A stretch of DNA of 10,184 bases from Candidatus Omnitrophota bacterium (GTDB lineage Bacteria > Omnitrophota > Gorgyraeia > 1-14-0-20-64-10), in contig JAHFFF010000052.1 in the NCBI GenBank assembly GCA_023248095.1, positions 1 to 10,184 of the forward strand, written 5' to 3'. The position numbers and the translations under genes were made by a program. Shown in pieces: positions 5,477 to 10,184 of this stretch. Under the pieces are notes generated by a model that saw only the letters and a list, made by a program, of their open reading frames with translations, was not told the origin of the DNA and searched no databases. Position 1 is the first letter of the stretch. Each line of letters opens with the position of its first letter.

Positions 5477-8260
5477 TTACGAGCAGCCGGAAGTTTCCCC
5501 GCAGTTGAAGCATTTGTAGCAGTTCCCCGAACGGACCATCATCGAACCACAGCTGTGGCAGGGGGGTGCGTCCACTTGACCCTGAAAGGCCTGGCGCGTC
5601 GTCGGGTTCATGTTCGACCCGGTGCCGGCCGTCGGTGCAGGCTGGGTCACATCTGCCTGTTTGGCGGCTAAGTCGGTGACCGTCGCCGGCGGCTGCGGCT
5701 GCTCTCCGGCAGGCAGGAACTTCAGAGCCATCCAGCGAAAGACATAATCCAGGATCGACTGCGCGAAACGGATCTGCGGGTTGGAGGTCACGCCGGCCGG
5801 TTCAAACCGCATGTGGCTGAACTTCTTGACCAGCGCCTCCAGCGGTACCCCGTACTGAAGGGCCAGGGAGATGGCCGTGGCGAAGGCATCCAACAGCCCG
5901 GAGATGACCGTTCCCTCTTTGGACATGACGATGAAGATCTCTCCTGGTTTCCCATCTTGGTAGAGTCCAACCGTGACATAACCATCGTGGCCCGCGATCG
6001 AGAATTTGTGGGTAATCGCGTGGCGTTCATCCGGCAGATACCGCCGCTGAACCTGTTCCTCGAAGGGGTTCAGCGTCTGATCTTGAGAGGCGGCTCCCTT
6101 GGATTTTTCCTTGCTGCTGCCGGTTCCTTTGCCGGTTGAAAGGGGCTGCACCCGCTTCGATCCGTCCCGGTAGATGGCGATCGCCTTGAGGCCCGCCTTC
6201 CAGGCCTCGATGTAGGCCTGCATGATCTCATCGGCGGTGATCTCCGAGGGGACGTTCACCGTCTTCGAAATTGCCCCCGAAATGAAGGGCTGTACGGCAC
6301 CCATCATCCGTACGTGGCCCATGTAATGGATGGAGCGGTTGCCCTTCAAGGGTTTGAAGGCGCAATCAAACACGGGGAGATGTTCCGGTTTTAGGCCCGG
6401 GGCTCCCTCGATGGTTTCCTCCCGATCCAGATGTTGGCAGATCGCCCGGATTTCATTTTCCGAGTAACCCAGCCGCTTCAACGCTCTCGGCACGGTGTTG
6501 TTCACGATCTTCATGAGCCCGCCGCCGACCAGCTTCTTGTACTTGACGAGCGCAATATCCGGTTCCACTCCGGTGGTGTCGCAATCCATCATGAACCCGA
6601 TGGTGCCGGTCGGTGCCAACACCGTGACCTGCGAGTTGCGCACACCCTGGGCAGTCCCCAGCCGCAGGGCCTCGTCCCAAACGTGCGCCGCTGCGGAGAA
6701 CAGATCCTCCGGAACAAGCCGGTCGTCAACCGAGACGAGCGCATCCCGGTGCATCCGGACGACTTTCAGTTGAGGCTCCCGGTTCTTGGAAAATCCGGCG
6801 TAGGGTCCCTGAACTGCGGCAACCTCGGCGGAGGTCCGATAGGATTCCCCGCACAGCAGGGCGGTGATCGTAGCGGCATAGGCCCGGCCGGAGTCGGAGT
6901 CGTAAGGAATCCCCAGCGACATGAGCAACGCCCCCAGATTGGCGTAGCCGAGCCCCAGCTCCCGGAAGGCCCGGGCATTCTCGGCGATCCTTGGAGTGGG
7001 ATAGGAGGAGTTATCGACGACGATGTCCATCGCGATGGACATCGTGCGCACCGCCGCCCGGAAGTCCGAGATGTGGAAATGTCCGGTCTCATCGAGGAAT
7101 CTCAGCAGATTCAGGCTGGCCAGATTGCAGGCGCTGTCGTCCAGGTGCATGTACTCGCTGCAGGGGTTGCTTGCGTTGATCCGACCGGTGTTGGGGCAGG
7201 TGTGCCAGCGGTTGATGGTGGTGTCGAACTGCATGCCGGGATCACCGCAGTACCAGGTAGCCTCGGCGATGAGGTGCATGAGATCGCGAGCCCGAACGGT
7301 CTGCATGGCCTCGCCGCTGGTCACCGCCTTCAAGTCCCACGGCTTGTCTTCCAAGACGGCCTGCATGAACTCATCCGTCGTACGGACGGAGTTGTTTGCG
7401 TTCTGGAAATAGATGCTGGAATAGGCCTCTCCATCGATGGAGGAATCGTAGCCGGCATCCACCAGCGTCCAGGCCTTCTTCTCCTCCTCCCACTTGCAGC
7501 GGATGAATCTCTCAATATCCGGATGGTCGGCGTTCAAGACCACCATCTTGGCCGCCCGCCGTGTCTTCCCGCCGGACTTGATGACCCCCGCGGAGGCATC
7601 CGCGGCCCGCATGAATGAAACCGGGCCCGAGGCGGTGCCCCCTCCGGCCAACTGCTCTTTACCGGAGCGGATGGGGGAGAGATTAACGCCGGCTCCCGAT
7701 CCGTACTTGAAGATCATCCCCTCGGTCTTGTACCAATCGAGGATCGACTCCATCGTGTCCTTGACCGACAGGATGAAACAGGCGGAGCATTGCGGCTTGG
7801 CCTCAATCCCCACGTTGAACCAAACCGGAGAATTAAAAGAGGCCTTCTGCATGAGCAACAGGTGGGTCAGCTCCGCGCGGAAACTTTCCGCATCTTCGGC
7901 TGCGGCGAAATAGCCGTCCTTCCTGCCCCAATCGGTGATGGTGTTTGCCACGCGGCTGATCAACTGCCGGACGGAATTCTCCCGCTGAGGGGTTCCCAGA
8001 GGACCGCGGAAGTATTTGGAGACGACCACGTTGGTGGCCGTCTGCGACCAGAAGATCGGCATCTCCACTTGGGCCTGCTCGAACACCACCTCCCCATGTT
8101 CGCTGGTGATGGAGGCAGCCCGGTGCTCCCAGGTGACTTCGCTGTAGGGATCGGATCCAGGGGTCGTGAAATAACGCGGGATGGTCAAACCCCCGGACAA
8201 ACGACCACTGGCATGCCCGCCCAGGGTTGTTGCCACCGGATTGGAGGCATCCTTCATCAT
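5477..8260 (-). CDS. nrdJ: Adenosylcobalamin-dependent (class II) ribonucleotide reductase
   Basis: A complete 927-residue NrdJ, which reduces ribonucleotides to deoxyribonucleotides in the cytoplasm using a B12-generated thiyl radical and works with or without oxygen. The core barrel shows FNSPVWFNVG (142-151), SACF with Cys161 as a likely redox Cys, the active-site loop NPCSE with Asn365, radical Cys367 and Glu369, its redox partner Cys378 (SACNLASLN, the usual 11 residues on), and APTGTIG (549-555). Residues about 735-850 form the TSCPD-type domain. After a Pro/Ala/Gln linker, the C-terminus is a cysteine-rich zinc-ribbon-like tail (Cys901, 904, 914, 917, 920, 926). This layout and length are normal for the long NrdJ type. 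The start is ATG 8260, with GAGAGGGA about 7 nt upstream; a second ATG follows directly. No frameshift or intein. No cobalamin riboswitch or NrdR box is visible upstream. Confidence 0.97.
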   Translation of the reverse strand: MMKDASNPVATTLGGHASGRLSGGLTIPRYFTTPGSDPYSEVTWEHRAASITSEHGEVVFEQAQVEMPIFWSQTATNVVVSKYFRGPLGTPQRENSVRQLISRVANTITDWGRKDGYFAAAEDAESFRAELTHLLLMQKASFNSPVWFNVGIEAKPQCSACFILSVKDTMESILDWYKTEGMIFKYGSGAGVNLSPIRSGKEQLAGGGTASGPVSFMRAADASAGVIKSGGKTRRAAKMVVLNADHPDIERFIRCKWEEEKKAWTLVDAGYDSSIDGEAYSSIYFQNANNSVRTTDEFMQAVLEDKPWDLKAVTSGEAMQTVRARDLMHLIAEATWYCGDPGMQFDTTINRWHTCPNTGRINASNPCSEYMHLDDSACNLASLNLLRFLDETGHFHISDFRAAVRTMSIAMDIVVDNSSYPTPRIAENARAFRELGLGYANLGALLMSLGIPYDSDSGRAYAATITALLCGESYRTSAEVAAVQGPYAGFSKNREPQLKVVRMHRDALVSVDDRLVPEDLFSAAAHVWDEALRLGTAQGVRNSQVTVLAPTGTIGFMMDCDTTGVEPDIALVKYKKLVGGGLMKIVNNTVPRALKRLGYSENEIRAICQHLDREETIEGAPGLKPEHLPVFDCAFKPLKGNRSIHYMGHVRMMGAVQPFISGAISKTVNVPSEITADEIMQAYIEAWKAGLKAIAIYRDGSKRVQPLSTGKGTGSSKEKSKGAASQDQTLNPFEEQVQRRYLPDERHAITHKFSIAGHDGYVTVGLYQDGKPGEIFIVMSKEGTVISGLLDAFATAISLALQYGVPLEALVKKFSHMRFEPAGVTSNPQIRFAQSILDYVFRWMALKFLPAGEQPQPPATVTDLAAKQADVTQPAPTAGTGSNMNPTTRQAFQGQVDAPPCHSCGSMMVRSGNCYKCFNCGETSGCS

Positions 8261-8288
8261 AATCAGATTCCCTCTCTGTCTTCAAGTT

Positions 8289-8334
8289 TACTACGGGTGG
8301 GGGAGGAGAAAGAGACCCTACCCCATCTGTAGTA
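8289..8334 (-). other. Imperfect hairpin in the nrdJ leader
   Basis: TACTAC (8289-8294) pairs with GTAGTA (8329-8334). Inside, GGG-T-GGG (8295-8301) can pair with the CCC-T-ACCCC region (8316-8324), with small bulges. It lies 28 nt or more upstream of the nrdJ start and has no T-tract, so it is more likely a leader structure or binding site than a terminator. Confidence 0.4.
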
Positions 8335-8398
8335 GTCGTAGTCGATATTAGGGTTACGGTATCCGCGTGAAACCCTTCAGGGGATCTTGAATGGAAGG

Positions 8399-8419
8399 AA
8401 TGTTCCCTTGGGGAGCATT
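8399..8419. other. Near-perfect 21-bp inverted repeat upstream of nrdJ
   Basis: AATGTTCCC, a TTG spacer, then GGGAGCATT: nine pairs with one G-T. No T-tract follows on either strand. The tight symmetry would suit a dimeric regulator site, or a short hairpin, about 140 bp upstream of the nrdJ start. Confidence 0.45.
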
Positions 8420-8529
8420 AGGGATGAGTCCGGTACTTCTTACTTTTGCTGAAGAGGACCTAGTCTGCCTTTCCTTCGCTTAACGTGAGGCCGACAAGGA
8501 CCTCTCGGCGCTGCTCTCCTTCCCCCACA

Positions 8530-8566
8530 AGATCTTGAAGGCAATCGTCCTTGTACCGCAAGATCT
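8530..8566. other. Inverted repeat just upstream of the DUF1802 promoter
   Basis: AGATCTTG (8530-8537) and CAAGATCT (8559-8566) are perfect 8-bp complements, with a nested AAGG (8538-8541) / CCTT (8549-8552). It ends 6 bp before the -35 box at 8573, a typical activator or operator position. It could also be a stem-loop in a read-through transcript. Confidence 0.45.
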
Positions 8567-8572
8567 GGGTGT

Positions 8573-8600
8573 TTGTCAAGAAAAATGTGGATGATATAAT
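8573..8600 (+). promoter_or_regulatory. Predicted sigma70 promoter for the DUF1802 gene
   Basis: TTGTCA (five of six) at 8573-8578, 16-nt spacer, perfect TATAAT at 8595-8600. A start site about 7 nt downstream (8607-8608) coincides with the ATG at 8608, predicting a leaderless mRNA. This is the best promoter match in the window. Confidence 0.65.
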
Positions 8601-8607
8601 GCCACCG

Positions 8608-9174
8608 ATGATGGGCTCGAAGATCGCGTTGAAAGAATGGGCCGTTCTCGTGGAGGCGTTGGCCGGTGGGAAGCAGCTTTTGCTGATTCGAAAAGGAGGG
8701 ATTCACGACCCGGAGGCCGCCTTCCAACTCGAACAGAGAGAGTTCTTCCTTTATCCGACCTTTGAGCACCAGCAGGAGGTTTACGTCCGACCGGAGTTTC
8801 GAGCTCTCTTCCGCTCGGCGGAACAGGCGGGGAAAGAGGGAGGGACTCATGTTGCGTTGCAGCTGTATGCCGGGGTGGCTTACGAGAAGCAGATCAAGGA
8901 TCCACTGGCGCTTGCCGGTCTGGAGAAATACCACATCTGGAGTCGGCACTTTTTAGAGGAAAGGAGCCGATACAAGCCTGAGCATCCTACGTGGGTGTTG
9001 ATGCTGCGCGCCTACCGTTTACTGCAGCCGATCCGGCAACCCGTGCGGCCGGAGTATGCCGGTTGCAAGTCCTGGGTAGAATTGAGTGAGGACATTTCAC
9101 TGGAAGGTGCACAGCCGGTTTTGGACAACCAGCGTTTCCGCGCGGCGCTGGAAGAGATCAGCTCGCGGCTTTAA
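8608..9174 (+). CDS. DUF1802 family protein
   Basis: 188 residues from ATG 8608 (ATG ATG GGC). The N-terminus IALKEWAVLVEALAGGKQ, RKGGI (28-32) and REFFLYPTFEHQ (44-55) match the conserved start of DUF1802 proteins, and the later WVLMLRAYRL and CKSWVEL stretches fit the same family; the length is usual. The biochemical role of the family is not known to me. Longer starts exist (TTG 8551, ATG 8599), but 8599 overlaps the predicted -10 box, and neither adds conserved sequence or has a Shine-Dalgarno site. The predicted promoter makes translation from 8608 or 8611 leaderless. The stop shares the palindrome TTAA (9171-9174) with the stop of the convergent pilT-like gene, so the two meet end to end. 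Confidence 0.85.
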   Translation: MMGSKIALKEWAVLVEALAGGKQLLLIRKGGIHDPEAAFQLEQREFFLYPTFEHQQEVYVRPEFRALFRSAEQAGKEGGTHVALQLYAGVAYEKQIKDPLALAGLEKYHIWSRHFLEERSRYKPEHPTWVLMLRAYRLLQPIRQPVRPEYAGCKSWVELSEDISLEGAQPVLDNQRFRAALEEISSRL

Positions 9175-10184
9175 CCCCTCTGAGCAGCCAAGGCCAGGAA
9201 GGCCTCGGCGACTTCTTGAGAAACGAGTCCTTGATTGAGCAATTGGCGGATGGAGCGCTCCAAGGAATGCATCTTGTACGTCGCGCCTGTTTCAATCACC
9301 GTGGTGAGTTGAGACAGGTTGTTGCTGCGCAGATGGTTTCGAGCCGCATCGGTCGGTATTAAAATTTCCGTGGCGAGCGCCATCCCTCCTCCCATCGCTT
9401 CTTCCCGCGGCAGCAGGTATTGGGCCAACACCCCCTGAAGACAGCTGGCCAGCTGGAAGCAGATCTGTGTACGCTGCTGCGGTGGGCAGAAATTGATGAA
9501 GCGGTCGAGCGCCTGAACGGTGTTCGTTGCGTGCAGCGAGGCCAGGACGAGGTTGCCCATCTCGGCTGCGTTCAAGACCACCTGAACGGTCTCCGCATCT
9601 TCCACCTCTCCGACGACAATGACGTCCGGATCCTGGCGAAGGGCCCGACGGACCGCCTCCGCAAAGGAGAGGGTATCCGAACCGACCTCCCGCTGTTTGA
9701 TCACCGCCTTGATGTCCTGATGAACGTACTCGATGGGGCGCTCCAGGCAGATGATCACCGCATCCCGTTCCTGATTGATCTGCTGGACCAGGCTGTTGAG
9801 CGTGGTGGTCTTGCCGGAGCCGTTGGGGCCGACGATCAAGATCAACCCGTTGGGCTTTCGGATCCACTCCAAAACGATAGGCGGTAGCCCGAGCTTCTCC
9901 CAATGGGTGACTTGCGAAGGGATCACGCGAACGGCAGCCTCCACCATCCCTCGCTGCCAGTGCACGTTGAAACGGAACCGCTTTTCGGATTCCATCGAGT
10001 ATGCGAAGTCCAGCTCCCGGTTCCGCTCAAACGCTTCCACCTGCGCGTCCGTCATGATGCTGTACAACAGCGCCCGAATCTCATTGGCCCGGAAGGGGGG
10101 CCGTTCGAGCGGGGTGAGCCGGCCTCGGACTCGCGCGATGGGAGGCCGGCCGGTGGTCAGATGAAGGTCCGATCCCTTCATCGA
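9171..10184 (-). CDS. pilT: PilT/PilU-like type IV pilus retraction ATPase, N-terminus cut off
   Basis: A hexameric cytoplasmic ATPase that depolymerises type IV pili. At least 336 residues are seen. The frame stays open at the right edge (codon TCG before the ATG at 10181), and the visible start KGSDLHLTTGRPP is the usual motif some 10-20 residues into PilT, so the true start lies outside. Counting from that ATG: the N-terminal PAS-like domain runs to about 100, Walker A is GPNGSGKTTT (118-127), the Asp-box region is CLERPIEYVHQ (145-155), Walker B is DPDVIVVGEVED (184-195) with Glu192, and the His box is LASLHATNT with His217, followed by LQGVLAQYLLPR. Two usually conserved residues differ: Asp-box Asp is Arg148 (ERPIE instead of EDPIE), and the Arg of the GEMRD motif is Glu194. 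This suggests a divergent paralogue (PilU- or PilT2-like) rather than canonical PilT. Convergent with the DUF1802 gene. Confidence 0.9.
   Translation of the reverse strand, partial: SMKGSDLHLTTGRPPIARVRGRLTPLERPPFRANEIRALLYSIMTDAQVEAFERNRELDFAYSMESEKRFRFNVHWQRGMVEAAVRVIPSQVTHWEKLGLPPIVLEWIRKPNGLILIVGPNGSGKTTTLNSLVQQINQERDAVIICLERPIEYVHQDIKAVIKQREVGSDTLSFAEAVRRALRQDPDVIVVGEVEDAETVQVVLNAAEMGNLVLASLHATNTVQALDRFINFCPPQQRTQICFQLASCLQGVLAQYLLPREEAMGGGMALATEILIPTDAARNHLRSNNLSQLTTVIETGATYKMHSLERSIRQLLNQGLVSQEVAEAFLALAAQRG

Larger units (their letters stand above)
8261..8607. other. 347-bp divergent intergenic region with three inverted repeats
   Basis: It lies between the starts of nrdJ (-) and the DUF1802 gene (+). 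It contains the nrdJ ribosome-binding site (8268-8276), inverted repeats at 8289-8334, 8399-8419 and 8530-8566, and a near-consensus + strand promoter at 8573-8600. I find no tRNA, no convincing small gene, no cobalamin riboswitch and no good sigma70 promoter for nrdJ; a TAATAT near 8347 (- strand) has only a poor -35. Confidence 0.6.

Noticed and set aside
6431..7618. 395-codon open frame on the + strand
   Set aside because: It lies wholly antisense to nrdJ, whose frame is unmistakable; the translation has no recognisable domain and reflects codon bias on the other strand.
8261..8550. Cobalamin riboswitch or NrdR box upstream of nrdJ
   Set aside because: I found no GCCACTG-type B12 box and no NrdR-like palindrome on the nrdJ strand.
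8440..8949. 169-codon - strand frame overlapping the DUF1802 gene
   Set aside because: The + strand frame carries conserved DUF1802 motifs; this one shows none.

Overview
The window comes from a moderately GC-rich Gram-negative bacterium. It has Lol-type lipoprotein and outer-membrane barrel signals, a PilT-type pilus ATPase, an adenosylcobalamin-dependent ribonucleotide reductase and a cyclic-di-GMP-I riboswitch. That gene mix (NrdJ, a DUF1802 protein, a GEMM riboswitch, TPR-barrel proteins) would fit Nitrospirota or a Geobacter-like lineage. This is a guess from gene content; no marker here fixes the phylum.

Left part, + strand (1-2149): the C-terminal end of a transglutaminase-like cysteine-protease-fold protein, a 61-residue exported peptide 18 nt behind it, then a new promoter (TTGACA-N17-TAAAGT) whose predicted start site falls on the GTG of a small lipoprotein. 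A larger exported protein follows, with an N-terminal TPR domain and a C-terminal outer-membrane beta-barrel. All four look like envelope components.

Centre (2150-5383): the most interesting locus. A well-formed c-di-GMP-I (GEMM-I) riboswitch (about 2241-2320) precedes a 560-residue secreted protein made of a Gly/Ser linker and two blocks of thirteen 11-residue (hendecad) repeats. Most repeats carry an HxxxH pair. Where a repeat loses one histidine it almost always loses both. The riboswitch has a plausible expression platform in which the P3 strand can sequester the ribosome-binding site. Convergent to this gene, and overlapping its 3' end by 82 bp, lies a secreted protein with YD/RHS-like repeats on the - strand.

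Right part: class II ribonucleotide reductase nrdJ (- strand, 927 aa) with an intact active site; a 347-bp gap holding three inverted repeats but no clear nrdJ promoter; a DUF1802 gene (+ strand) that again appears leaderless from a near-consensus promoter; and, sharing a TTAA double stop with it, a PilT/PilU-like ATPase (- strand) running off the right edge, with an apparent charge swap between two conserved motifs.

In working terms, the centre suggests a c-di-GMP-responsive surface or extracellular histidine-array protein in a genome neighbourhood rich in envelope and pilus genes. Its function is unknown; metal or heme binding is my inference from the HxxxH geometry.
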